This document shows positions 13,931 through 22,461 of a stretch of DNA of 64,000 bases, piece by piece. This stretch comes from JBBWZH01 sp035544115 (GTDB lineage Bacteria > Actinomycetota > Actinomycetes > Mycobacteriales > CADCTP01): positions 3,348,001-3,412,000 of the forward strand of contig OY970235.1 of assembly GCA_963714145.1 (NCBI GenBank), written 5' to 3'. Each line of letters opens with the position of its first letter. Positions within the stretch are counted from its first letter, which is position 1. A program made the position numbers and the translations under genes. Under the pieces are notes generated by a model that was not told the origin of the DNA, searched no databases, and worked only from the letters and a program-made list of their open reading frames with translations.

Positions 13931-16843
13931 GTGCGACGTCGGACCCGCACCGCTACGGCGGCCGCCACCGTGTTCACCGCGGTCGCGGCGGCCCTGGTCA
14001 GCCATCCCGGCCCGGCCGCGGCCGCGGACCCGGTGGCGCATGCCCCGATGGTGCTGGCCGTCGATGTCGACAAGCCGTTCAAGGCCGTCGACCACGCGGC
14101 CTCGGGAGCCCTCTACGGCCTGGGGGATGAGGGCTGGCCGGCCGACAAGTGGATCGCGCCGATCCGGCCGAAGATGTTCACCCAGCCGCCGCCCGGGGCC
14201 ACCCACCGGCCCAACGGCGAGCCCGCGCCGGTCGGCGACACGCTCAAGGTCCTGCCGGTGGCGACCCGCCACGGCGCCACGGTCACCGTCCGCCTGCCGG
14301 ACATCTTCCCCACGTTCCCGTACCAGTGGCTGGGCGACGACTACTGGTACGACCAGGTCGCGAAGATGGTCCGGGCCACGGTGGCCGCGGGCACGGGCAA
14401 CATCTACGGCTACGAGATCTGGAACGAGCCGCAGTGGACGTGGAACCCGGCCTGGGGCAACTTCGACGTGATGTGGGCCCGCACGTTCCGGCTGATCCGG
14501 TCGATCGACCCGGATACCGCGATCATCGGGCCGAGCCATGACCGGGACTACGAGGCCGGCATGCGCCAGTTCCTCACCGCCGCGATCGCCTCGGACACGG
14601 TCCCCGACATCGTTTCCTGGCACGAGCTCGGCACCGACCGGGGCGTCGACGTCGAAGGCCGGGTGACCAGCTACCGGGCGCTGGAGCGGGAACTGGGCAT
14701 CGCGCCGCGGCCGATCAGCATCAACGAGTACGGGTCGCCGCGCGACGCCGGCGTGCCCGGCTGGCTGACCCGGTTCGTGGCCCGGCTGGAGCGGGCCAAG
14801 GTGGACACCGCCAACCTCGCCTTCTGGCACAAGCCCGGGCGGCTCGCCGACCTTCTGGTCCCGGTCGGCGGTGGCTCCGGGCCGGCCATCGACGCCCAGC
14901 CGACCGGCAACTACTCGCTGTTCAAGTGGTACGGCGAGATGACCGGGCAGATGGTCCAGACCACGCCACCGGCCCGGGCCGGGCGGTACATCGAGGTCGG
15001 CACACCGGTCCCGGCACCGGCCACGCGTGAGCCCGGCCGGGCCGGCTCCGGCAACGCGATCCGGCTGAACGGCGCCGGCCCGAACCGGTACGTCTCGCTG
15101 CCGCCCGGCGTGCTCCGCGGGGTCACCGACTTCACCGTCGCCACCTGGGTGAACCTGGCCACCGTGAGCACCTGGTCGCGGGTCTTCGACTTCGGCACCG
15201 GCCAGCAGGTGAACATGTTCCTCACCCCACGCTCGGGCGACGGCACCGTCCGGTTCTCCATCACCAACAACGGCGGCGGCGCCGAGCAGCGGATCGACGG
15301 CACCGCTCCGCTGCCCACCGGCTGGACACACGTCGCGGTCACCAGGTCCGGCAACACCGGCACGCTGTACGTCAACGGCGAGCCGGTCGGCACCAACCCG
15401 AACCTGACCCTGAGCCCGGCCGACCTGGCCGGCGGCGACACCCCGAACAACTGGATCGGCCGCTCGCAGTACCCCGACCCGCTGCTGGACGGCACGGTCG
15501 ACGACTTCCGGATCTACGACCGGGGGCTGCCGGCGGACGAGCTGCGGTCGCTGCTGACCGGCGCCGGCAACGGCACCGTGGCGTCGTACCGGTTCGACGA
15601 GCCGGACGGGGCCACCGCGATCGACTCCTCCGGCAACGCCCGGCACGCCACGGTGACCACCCGGCTGGACGGGATCGAGCGGCTGCCGCAGTTGGACGGC
15701 TTCGCCAGCGCCGACCTGCGGACCCGGACCGTGCGGGTCGTGTTCGGCGGCGGCGACGGCGACATCCAGCTCAAGATCGGCGGCCTGGCCGCGCTGCGCG
15801 GCTTCGGCCGCACGGCGCACGTCCGGGTGCAGCGCACCGAATGGACCGGCACCGACGGCGTCTCGGCCGGGCCGGTGCCGCTGTTCGAGGGCGACTACCC
15901 GGTCCGCGACGGCGCCATCTCCGTTCCCGTCGCCGGCATCGAGGACACCTCCGCCTACCTGGCGGTGGTCACCCCGGACCGCTCCCGGACCGCGAGCGCG
16001 GCGACCGCCAGCGGGGCGGGCGCGGGTGGGCCGGCCCGGTACGAGGCCGAGGCGGCCGCGCGCGGCCGGTGGACGGACTCGGACAGCCCGCTGGCCTCGG
16101 GCAACCGGTACCTGTCGACCCGGCACGCCCGGGCGGTCACGTTCGCCGTCCGGGCACCAGCGGCCGGCGGGTACGACCTGGACCTCCGGTACACCAACCC
16201 GACCGGGGCGGCGGCCACCGGGACGCTGTCGGTCGACGGGACGCGGCGCGCGCTCGCGTTCCCGGCCACGGCGGCGGTAGCGCCGTTCGGCACCAACCGG
16301 GTGCAGGCGGTCCTGCAGCGGGGCTGGAACCGGGTCGAGGTCCGGCTGCCGGCCGGCGTCGGTCTGGACTATCTCGACGTGACGCCGTACCGCGCCCGGT
16401 TCGAGGCCGAGACCGGCCAGTGGTCGGGAGCGAACCTGGTCAACGTCGACATGGCCGAGAGCAACTTCTTCGCGCCGTACGTCTCGAACAACGCCTACGT
16501 CGCCAACCTCGCCCAGCCGGACAGCAACCTGCGGCTACCGGTCACCGTGCCGGCCGCCGGGACCTACCGCCTGACGATCGGGTACTCCACCGCGGGCACC
16601 GAGGAGGAGCGGCGCGCGCAGGTGCGAGCCGGCCACCTGCTGCGGGTGAACGACGGCCGGTGGCAGCAGGTCTGGTACGACCCCACCCAGTTCCGGGAGA
16701 TGATCCGGCAGACCAGCGTGCTGGTCCGGCTGCCCGCCGGCACCTCCACCGTCACGCTGGCCAAGGGCGATCCGTCCCAGCCCGGGCAGCCCCAGCCAGG
16801 CACGGTCGACCTGGACTACGTCGACGTGACCCTCAAGACGTAG
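13931..16843 (+). CDS. Secreted multidomain glycoside hydrolase (clan-A TIM barrel, LamG, CBM-like domains)
   Basis: About 970 residues from GTG 13931. An N-terminal Sec signal ends near 'GPAAAADP'. Residues about 35-370 form a GH39/GH5-like (clan GH-A) barrel, with 'YEIWNEPQW' giving the acid/base Glu near residue 166 and 'PISINEYGS' the nucleophile Glu near 266. Residues about 375-560 are a LamG/concanavalin-like domain ('DFTVATWVNLATVSTWSRVF', 'GWTHVAVTR', 'LDGTVDDFRIYDR'). Two C-terminal CBM6/35-like beta-sandwiches follow ('YEAEAAARGRW', 'RFEAETGQWSG'). It probably cleaves a plant or fungal polysaccharide outside the cell. The exact GH family is uncertain. Confidence 0.86.
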   Translation: MRRRTRTATAAATVFTAVAAALVSHPGPAAAADPVAHAPMVLAVDVDKPFKAVDHAASGALYGLGDEGWPADKWIAPIRPKMFTQPPPGATHRPNGEPAPVGDTLKVLPVATRHGATVTVRLPDIFPTFPYQWLGDDYWYDQVAKMVRATVAAGTGNIYGYEIWNEPQWTWNPAWGNFDVMWARTFRLIRSIDPDTAIIGPSHDRDYEAGMRQFLTAAIASDTVPDIVSWHELGTDRGVDVEGRVTSYRALERELGIAPRPISINEYGSPRDAGVPGWLTRFVARLERAKVDTANLAFWHKPGRLADLLVPVGGGSGPAIDAQPTGNYSLFKWYGEMTGQMVQTTPPARAGRYIEVGTPVPAPATREPGRAGSGNAIRLNGAGPNRYVSLPPGVLRGVTDFTVATWVNLATVSTWSRVFDFGTGQQVNMFLTPRSGDGTVRFSITNNGGGAEQRIDGTAPLPTGWTHVAVTRSGNTGTLYVNGEPVGTNPNLTLSPADLAGGDTPNNWIGRSQYPDPLLDGTVDDFRIYDRGLPADELRSLLTGAGNGTVASYRFDEPDGATAIDSSGNARHATVTTRLDGIERLPQLDGFASADLRTRTVRVVFGGGDGDIQLKIGGLAALRGFGRTAHVRVQRTEWTGTDGVSAGPVPLFEGDYPVRDGAISVPVAGIEDTSAYLAVVTPDRSRTASAATASGAGAGGPARYEAEAAARGRWTDSDSPLASGNRYLSTRHARAVTFAVRAPAAGGYDLDLRYTNPTGAAATGTLSVDGTRRALAFPATAAVAPFGTNRVQAVLQRGWNRVEVRLPAGVGLDYLDVTPYRARFEAETGQWSGANLVNVDMAESNFFAPYVSNNAYVANLAQPDSNLRLPVTVPAAGTYRLTIGYSTAGTEEERRAQVRAGHLLRVNDGRWQQVWYDPTQFREMIRQTSVLVRLPAGTSTVTLAKGDPSQPGQPQPGTVDLDYVDVTLKT

Positions 16844-16862
16844 CGGCGCCGCCACCTTCCGG

Positions 16863-16892
16863 CACCGGCCGGCAGGTCAGTGCCGGTCGGTG
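16863..16892. terminator. Bidirectional hairpin terminator
   Basis: CACCGGCCGGCA (16863-16874) and TGCCGGTCGGTG (16881-16892) pair at 11 of 12 positions around a 6-nt loop, 20 bases after the glycosidase stop and between convergent genes. Confidence 0.65.
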
Positions 16893-17008
16893 GCCCGGCA
16901 CGTTCCTCCGGGTTCCGCGCGGGGGTGCCACTCGTCCGAGCCGCCTGGCCGGGTCGACGCGAACCGAGGTCAGCGCCGCGGCCGCCGGTCAGCGGTGCGC
17001 CGCCCGGG

Positions 17009-17599
17009 TCAGCCCGCTGGTTCGAGCTTCAGCACCGCTGCGCCGTCGGTGATGCTCACGACGGTGATGGACACGCCGTTCTGGACGGCCCGGCTGTCGG
17101 AGCCCAGCCTGATCGTGAACGCTCCGTTGCTGCTGGAGCTGTCGCACTGGCCGGTGCACAGCCCGCTGCTGGAGTTGCCGATGTCGCGACCGGTCAGCGT
17201 GACCCGGTCCCCGGAGACCGCCGCCACGTTCAGGTCCCGGACCCTCGTACTCGCCGGGACCGGTATCGCCGTCCTGGCCCGCACGCTCACCTCGCAGCGG
17301 GCGTCAGCGCACGCGGCGACGTTCGCTCCATCCGCCGCCGACGGAGCCGCCGACGGAGTAGCCGACGGAGTAGCCGACGGAGCTGAGGTGGCGGTGGCGG
17401 TGGGCGCGCCGGACTGCTGCCCCGGGCCGCTGGCCGACGGCGGAGACTCCGCCGTACCGCGGCCCGGCGTCGACGAGTCGCACCCGGCGACCGCCAGCAG
17501 CACACCCGCCGCGGCGAGTAGACAACCGCGGCGGTACCGCCCCGGGGTGAGCGCGGCGCCGGGGGCCGGGGCGACCCGGCCAGACCATCTGCCCGTCAT
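17009..17599 (-). CDS. Predicted lipoprotein, function unknown
   Basis: ATG 17599 follows GAGGAG at the right distance. The N-terminus is a type II signal with lipobox 'LLAVAGC', so the mature protein is anchored to the outer face of the membrane. Next comes a low-complexity Ser/Thr/Pro/Ala linker containing 'SATPSATPSAAPS'. The C-terminal ~110 residues form a compact domain with four cysteines ('AACADARC', 'GLCTGQC'), probably two disulfides, and beta-strand-like segments ending 'DGAAVLKLEP'. No known family is recognised. It is divergent from the peptidase-like gene at 17804. Confidence 0.75.
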   Translation of the reverse strand: MTGRWSGRVAPAPGAALTPGRYRRGCLLAAAGVLLAVAGCDSSTPGRGTAESPPSASGPGQQSGAPTATATSAPSATPSATPSAAPSAADGANVAACADARCEVSVRARTAIPVPASTRVRDLNVAAVSGDRVTLTGRDIGNSSSGLCTGQCDSSSSNGAFTIRLGSDSRAVQNGVSITVVSITDGAAVLKLEPAG

Positions 17600-17676
17600 A
17601 CGGCTCCTCACGGCAATCATCCGCCCGACGGGCCCGAGCACCGGTGCGACTCCGCCGGTGCTCCATCAGGTGTGAC

Positions 17677-17726
17677 GGTCTCAGACTCGACCACTGCGAT
17701 AGTCATGGCCTCTATAGTCCGAGACC
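17677..17726. promoter_or_regulatory. Long-spaced inverted repeat in the divergent promoter region
   Basis: GGTCTCAGACT (17677-17687) and AGTCCGAGACC (17716-17726) are inverted copies (10 of 11) with a 28-bp spacer containing AT-rich TCTATAG. It lies between the divergent lipoprotein and alpha/beta-hydrolase genes, as expected for a shared regulator site. The regulator is unknown. Confidence 0.4.
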
Positions 17727-17803
17727 AGCCGATCTGCACGGTATCCGATGTCGACGGTGCCGAGTGGGCGGTTGTCGGTGCGCCGCCCGGATGGGGAGGG
17801 TCG

Positions 17804-19312
17804 ATGCGGGTTCTGGTCGCTGCCGGCCTGGTGGTCGCCCTGCTCGCCGCGCCCGCGGCGGCCGCGCCGGCGGCACCGGCGGCACCGGCGGCACCGGCGG
17901 CGGCGGACGGTGCGGGGCTGGCGGTGTTCGGCCGGCAGCAGCTGGTCTGGACGGGCTGCCCCGGTATCGACAACCCGCGGCTGCGGTGCGCCTCGGTGCA
18001 GGTGCCGCTGGACTACGCCCACCCGGCCGGCCGCCGGATCAGCGTGGCGATCTCGCGCCTGCCGGCCACGGCTCCGGCCCGCCGCCGGGGTGTGCTGCTG
18101 ACCACCGGCGGTGGCCCGGGCGAGGCGGGGGTGCCGCTGCCGGCGCAGCTCAGCGGCAGCCTGGACCCGGCCGTGCTGGCCGGCTACGACCTGGTCGGCT
18201 ACGACCTGCGGTTCCTGGAGCGCAGCACGCCGATCAGCTGCGGCCAGCCGGCGGAGGAGCCGGGCGGGTTCTGGGTCCGGGTCGACGGCCTGCAGCCGTT
18301 CGCCGACACCGCCGCGCAGGCCCGCGCGCTGGCCCGAGCCTGTGCCCGGCACGCCGGGTGGGCGCTGCCGTTCGCCACGACCGCGAACGCCGCCCGCGAC
18401 CTGGACATCATCCGGGCCGTGCTCGGCCAGCCGCGGATCTCGTTCCTGGGCGGCTCGTACGCCGCGCTGGTCGGGGTGGCGTACAGCACGCTGTTCCCGC
18501 GCCGGGTGGACCGGCTGGTGCTGGACAGCCCGCCGGACTACGACACCGTCTGGCGCCGGTACGAGCTGGACCGCACCGCCGCCATGCAGGCCAACTACGA
18601 CGCCTTCACCGGCTGGCTGGCCGACCGCGACAGCAGCTTCGGGCTGGGCGCCACGCCGGGCGCGGTCGACGCCGCGCTGACCGCGCTGCTGACCCGGGCC
18701 GCCGCCGCCCCCATCCCGGCCGGCGGCCACGGGTGGACCAGCGGCGAGTTGGGCTACCTGGTCGTTCTCGGCACGTTCTTCGAACAGCTGTGGCCCGTGG
18801 TGGCCGTTGACCTGGCCTCGATCCGGGCCGGCGCGGCACCGCCGGTGCCGCTGCCGGTCGAGCCGGCCGCGCTGCCGGGCACGCCCGGCGTGCCGGCCGA
18901 CAACCACACGGCGGTCAACACCGCGTTCCGCTGCGGCGACAACGCCTGGCCGCGCCGGCCCGGCAGCTACCGGCGCGATCTGGCCGACCTCACCGCCCGC
19001 TTCCCGACGTACGGGCCGGGCAATGCGAACATCGGGCCGTGCGCCTTCTGGCCCACCAGCGCCGACACCACCATCCCGCTGGCCGCCAACCGGGCCCACG
19101 GCGCGCTGGTCACCGCCGCCCGGCAGGACGCCGCCGTCCCGCTGGCCAACTCGGTGGCCACCGCGCACGCCATCGCCGGCGCCCGCCTGGTCACCGTGAA
19201 CCGGCGGGTACACGTGCCGTTGCTGAGCGGGCAGGGCGGCGGGTGCATGACCGCGGCGGTCACCGGCTACCTGCTCACCGGCCAACTACCGCCCGCCGAC
19301 CTGGCCTGCTGA
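17804..19312 (+). CDS. Secreted alpha/beta hydrolase, tripeptidyl-aminopeptidase-like (S33 family)
   Basis: 502 residues from ATG 17804 (GGGGAGGG at 17793-17800). The Sec signal ends in a run of alanine/proline repeats. 'CASVQVPLDYAHPAGRRI' is characteristic of the actinobacterial SlpD/SlpE/TAP exopeptidases. The oxyanion region is 'LLTTGGGPGEAG', the nucleophile elbow 'FLGGSYAAL' (serine in GxSxx), and the C-terminal TAP-like domain holds the late acid and 'RRVHVPLL' histidine. It probably trims N-terminal peptides from extracellular proteins. The nucleophile motif GGSYA differs from the usual GYSYG, so activity should not be taken for granted. Confidence 0.85.
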   Translation: MRVLVAAGLVVALLAAPAAAAPAAPAAPAAPAAADGAGLAVFGRQQLVWTGCPGIDNPRLRCASVQVPLDYAHPAGRRISVAISRLPATAPARRRGVLLTTGGGPGEAGVPLPAQLSGSLDPAVLAGYDLVGYDLRFLERSTPISCGQPAEEPGGFWVRVDGLQPFADTAAQARALARACARHAGWALPFATTANAARDLDIIRAVLGQPRISFLGGSYAALVGVAYSTLFPRRVDRLVLDSPPDYDTVWRRYELDRTAAMQANYDAFTGWLADRDSSFGLGATPGAVDAALTALLTRAAAAPIPAGGHGWTSGELGYLVVLGTFFEQLWPVVAVDLASIRAGAAPPVPLPVEPAALPGTPGVPADNHTAVNTAFRCGDNAWPRRPGSYRRDLADLTARFPTYGPGNANIGPCAFWPTSADTTIPLAANRAHGALVTAARQDAAVPLANSVATAHAIAGARLVTVNRRVHVPLLSGQGGGCMTAAVTGYLLTGQLPPADLAC

Positions 19313-19394
19313 CGCCGGCACGCCGAGCACCGGCGAGGAACACCGGCCCCGCCGGAGCGGGTGGTCGGGAGCGCCGGTCGCCGTGCTGGCCCCC

Positions 19395-19431
19395 GGACCG
19401 CTCGGAGTTGTGGACCCGACTCCGAGGGTCC
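19395..19431. terminator. Hairpin terminator between convergent genes
   Basis: CTCGGAGT (19401-19408) pairs with ACTCCGAG (19419-19426), extended by GGACC (19395-19399) with GGTCC (19427-19431). It separates the alpha/beta hydrolase gene (stop 19312) from the P450 gene ending at 19445. Confidence 0.6.
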
Positions 19432-19444
19432 GCGCGGGCCAGGG

Positions 19445-20698
19445 TCAGCCGGGTGGACGCAGGTAGACGGGCAGCGCGCGGTGGCCGCTGACGATCATGG
19501 AACCGGCGAGTTCCAGGTCCTCCGGTGCGACGGCGAGGGTGAGGTCGGGGAAGCGGTCGAACAGGGCCGGTAGCGCGATGCGGGCTTCGAGGCGGGCCAG
19601 CGGCGCGCCGAAGCAGTGGTGCACGCCGTGGCCGAAGGCGACGTGGTCGCGGCGGCTGGGGCGGGTGATGTCGAACTCCTCGGCGGTGTCGCCATGCTGG
19701 CGCGGGTCGCGACTCGCGGCGCCGAGCGCGGCCAGGATCGGCTCACCCTGGCCGATCGTGACCCCGTCGATGTCGAGGTCGGTGACCGCGTACCGCAGCG
19801 GCATGTTCGCGACCGGCGGGCGCCAGCGCAACGTCTCCTCGACCACGTCCTCCCAGCTGGCCGTGCCGGCCCGGACCAGCGCGAACTGGTCGGGGTGGGT
19901 GAGCAGCGCGACGACCGCGTTGTCGACCAGGTTGACGGTTGTTTCGAAGCCCGCGCCGAGCACCGTGATCAGTGTGTCCAGCAACTCCTGCTCGGTGAGG
20001 GTGGAGCCTTCCTCGTCCCGCGCGGCGATCAGGTCGGTGGCCAGATCGTCGCCCGGGGTCGCGCGCTTGAGCGCGGCCAGCCCGGACATCAGCTCGATCA
20101 GGCCGCGCTGGCTCTCGACCAATTCCTCGGCATTGTCGGACGCCTCGCCCACACTCTTGATCAGCCGGCGCAGCGACTCGTGGCTGTCCGCGGGGACGCC
20201 GAACAGGTCCGCGATCACCCCGAGCGGCAGCGGATACGCCAGCTCCATCCGCAGGTCGACCGGAGCACCGTCCGCGCCGGACACCGCGAGCGCGTCCAGC
20301 AGCCCGTGCACGTTCGCGGTGATCACCGGCGCCATCATGGCCACCCGGCGCGGCGTGAACGCCTTCGCGACCAGCCCGCGCAGCCGCCGGTGCTCCGGCC
20401 CGTAGGCGTTGAACATGCTGCGCAGTGCGACAAACGTGTACAGCGGCCAGTCGGGGCGGATCTCGCCGCTCTGGAACGCCGGCCAGTGCTGGGCGGCGTC
20501 CCGCGAGACGCGGGGGTCGGCCATCAGCTCGCGCAACGTCTCGTACCTGGTCACCGCCCAGGCGCGGACCCCGCCGGGCAGCTCCACCGGCACGACCGGC
20601 GCCAACTCCCGCAGCCGCGCGGCCTCGCCGAAGAGATCCTGCCCCCTCGGATCCATCCGGTACGCGATCCCGTCCGCCAGCGTCGTTACCGTCTCCAC
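19445..20698 (-). CDS. Cytochrome P450
   Basis: 417 residues from GTG 20698 (GGGAGGA 6 bases upstream). The bacterial class I P450 signatures are all present: I-helix 'GAGFETT' (248-254), K-helix ExxR (E288-R291) and heme loop 'FGHGVHHCFGAPLARLE' with the axial cysteine at 362. The layout matches actinobacterial CYP107/CYP105-like enzymes that hydroxylate secondary metabolites or xenobiotics. No ferredoxin or biosynthetic gene is adjacent, so the redox partner must come from elsewhere and the substrate is unknown. The I-helix has Phe-Glu where many relatives have His-Glu before the Thr pair. Confidence 0.93.
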   Translation of the reverse strand: METVTTLADGIAYRMDPRGQDLFGEAARLRELAPVVPVELPGGVRAWAVTRYETLRELMADPRVSRDAAQHWPAFQSGEIRPDWPLYTFVALRSMFNAYGPEHRRLRGLVAKAFTPRRVAMMAPVITANVHGLLDALAVSGADGAPVDLRMELAYPLPLGVIADLFGVPADSHESLRRLIKSVGEASDNAEELVESQRGLIELMSGLAALKRATPGDDLATDLIAARDEEGSTLTEQELLDTLITVLGAGFETTVNLVDNAVVALLTHPDQFALVRAGTASWEDVVEETLRWRPPVANMPLRYAVTDLDIDGVTIGQGEPILAALGAASRDPRQHGDTAEEFDITRPSRRDHVAFGHGVHHCFGAPLARLEARIALPALFDRFPDLTLAVAPEDLELAGSMIVSGHRALPVYLRPPG

Positions 20699-20910
20699 GG
20701 CGTCCTCCCAACCGGCCGGTCGCCGCAACTGCCGGTAGGCCGCCGGCGCCGGCGTTGCCCCAAGGCTGGCAGCATATGCGACATTGCTGCGACATCGATC
20801 GATCGATCGGATGACCGGCGGCCGGACCGCCCGCCCAGCCGGGCCGGACCACGCCCGCGACGGTGATCGCGGGTCTCCGGCGTCCCGGGTGGGCGGGCTG
20901 TCAGCGCCGG

Positions 20911-22323
20911 CTAGCCGCCCGGGACCGGGGCGGGGACCGGGACCGGGGCGGCGGCCGGGAGCCGGGGTGCGTCCGGGTGGGGCTGGTCGACGGGATCGCC
21001 GTGCGTCAGGTCGTCCTCGACCATCGACTGTTCGTCGAAGGGCTCGGCGCCGGCGAGAACCCGGGTCATCCGGGTCCGGTCGATCTCGCCGGTCCAGCTG
21101 CCGACCACCACGGTCGCGACCGCGTTGCCGGCGAAGTTGGTCAGCGCCCGTGCCTCCGACATGAACCGGTCGATGCCCACGATCAGGCCGACACCGCCGA
21201 CCAGACCCGGTTGGTGGGACTGGAGCCCGCCGGCCAGTGTGGCCAGCCCGGCGCCGGTCACTCCGGCCGCTCCCTTGGATGCCAGGATCATGAACAGCAG
21301 CAGGGAGACCTGCGATCCGAGGCTCAGCGGTTGGCCGAGTGCGTCGGCGACGAACAGCGAGCCGAGGGTCAGGTAGATCGCCGTGCCGTCGAGGTTGAAC
21401 GAGTAGCCGGTGGGCACCACGATGCCGACCACCGGACGCGAGACGCCGAGGTGCTCCATCTTCGCGATCAGGCGCGGGAACGCGGTCTCGGAGGACGAGG
21501 TCGACAGGATGAGCAGGAACTCCCGGCCGAGATAGCGCAGCAGGCGCAGGACGCTGACTCCGGCCACGACCCGCAGCAGCGTGCCGAGCACGCCGAAGAC
21601 GAACAGCAGGCAGGTGAGGTAGAACGCGAGCATCAGTACGGCCAGGCTCTTCAGCGCGTCCACCCCGGTGGCGCCGACAACGGCGGCGATGGCCCCGAAG
21701 GCGCCGAGCGGCGCGAGCCACATGACCATGCTCAGGATCTTGAAGACGACCTTCTGCAGGTGCGAGATGCCGCGGAGCACCGGCGCGCCGGCCGGGCCGA
21801 TGGCCTGCAGCGCGAACCCGGTCAGCAGCGCGATCACCAGCGCCTGCAGCACCTTGCCGCTGGTCACGGAGGAGAAGAGGGTGGTGGGGATCGTCTCCTG
21901 GACGAGGCCCCAGAAGCCGGTCGCCCCGGCCGCGGCTGCCGCCTTGTTGCCCGCGGCCGCGGCCTGCTCGGTCAGGTGCAGGCTCGAGCCGGGGTGGATG
22001 ACGTTGCCGACGAACAGGCCGATCGCCAGCGCGATCGTGGACATGACGAGGAAGTAGCCAAGCGCCACCCCGCCGACCCGGCCGACCTTGGCGGCCTGCC
22101 GCACCGAGCCGATCCCGAGCACGATGGTGCAGAAGATGATCGGGCTGATCATCATCTTGACCAGGCTCACGAACGAATCGCCCAGCGGCTTCAGCGATAC
22201 GGCCGTGCCCGGCGCGGCCAGGCCGAGGACGATGCCGGCCGCGACGGCAGTGATGACGGCAAGGTAGAGCCAGTGGGTGCGGTCGCGTTCCGGCGCCGCG
22301 GTGGTGCTTCCGACTAGGGCCAT
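20911..22323 (-). CDS. dctA: Dicarboxylate:cation symporter (DctA/GltP family)
   Basis: 470 residues from ATG 22323 (GGAGG 7 bases upstream). Eight hydrophobic segments and two re-entrant loops are in family order. The serine-rich hairpin is 'LLILSTSSSETAFPRL', and the substrate/sodium loop 'GYSFNLDGTAIYLTL' is diagnostic. 'NFAGNAVATVVVGSW' is the conserved TM8 motif. The protein takes up C4-dicarboxylates (succinate, fumarate, malate) or acidic amino acids with protons or sodium. It is divergent from a CitA/DcuS-type sensor kinase gene, which strongly suggests dicarboxylate-inducible expression. The C-terminal tail is proline-rich. Confidence 0.9.
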   Translation of the reverse strand: MALVGSTTAAPERDRTHWLYLAVITAVAAGIVLGLAAPGTAVSLKPLGDSFVSLVKMMISPIIFCTIVLGIGSVRQAAKVGRVGGVALGYFLVMSTIALAIGLFVGNVIHPGSSLHLTEQAAAAGNKAAAAAGATGFWGLVQETIPTTLFSSVTSGKVLQALVIALLTGFALQAIGPAGAPVLRGISHLQKVVFKILSMVMWLAPLGAFGAIAAVVGATGVDALKSLAVLMLAFYLTCLLFVFGVLGTLLRVVAGVSVLRLLRYLGREFLLILSTSSSETAFPRLIAKMEHLGVSRPVVGIVVPTGYSFNLDGTAIYLTLGSLFVADALGQPLSLGSQVSLLLFMILASKGAAGVTGAGLATLAGGLQSHQPGLVGGVGLIVGIDRFMSEARALTNFAGNAVATVVVGSWTGEIDRTRMTRVLAGAEPFDEQSMVEDDLTHGDPVDQPHPDAPRLPAAAPVPVPAPVPGG

Positions 22324-22461
22324 CGACAGACCTCCAGCTCCGTGTGGCCTGGACCACTCCACGGCCATTGCGGCGACCCTGCAGCGTCGGAGGTCATCCC
22401 GTCGCGGTTGTGTTCATAGTGTTCGCGCCGCCTCAGGCGGGCGTGGCGTCACACTCATGGA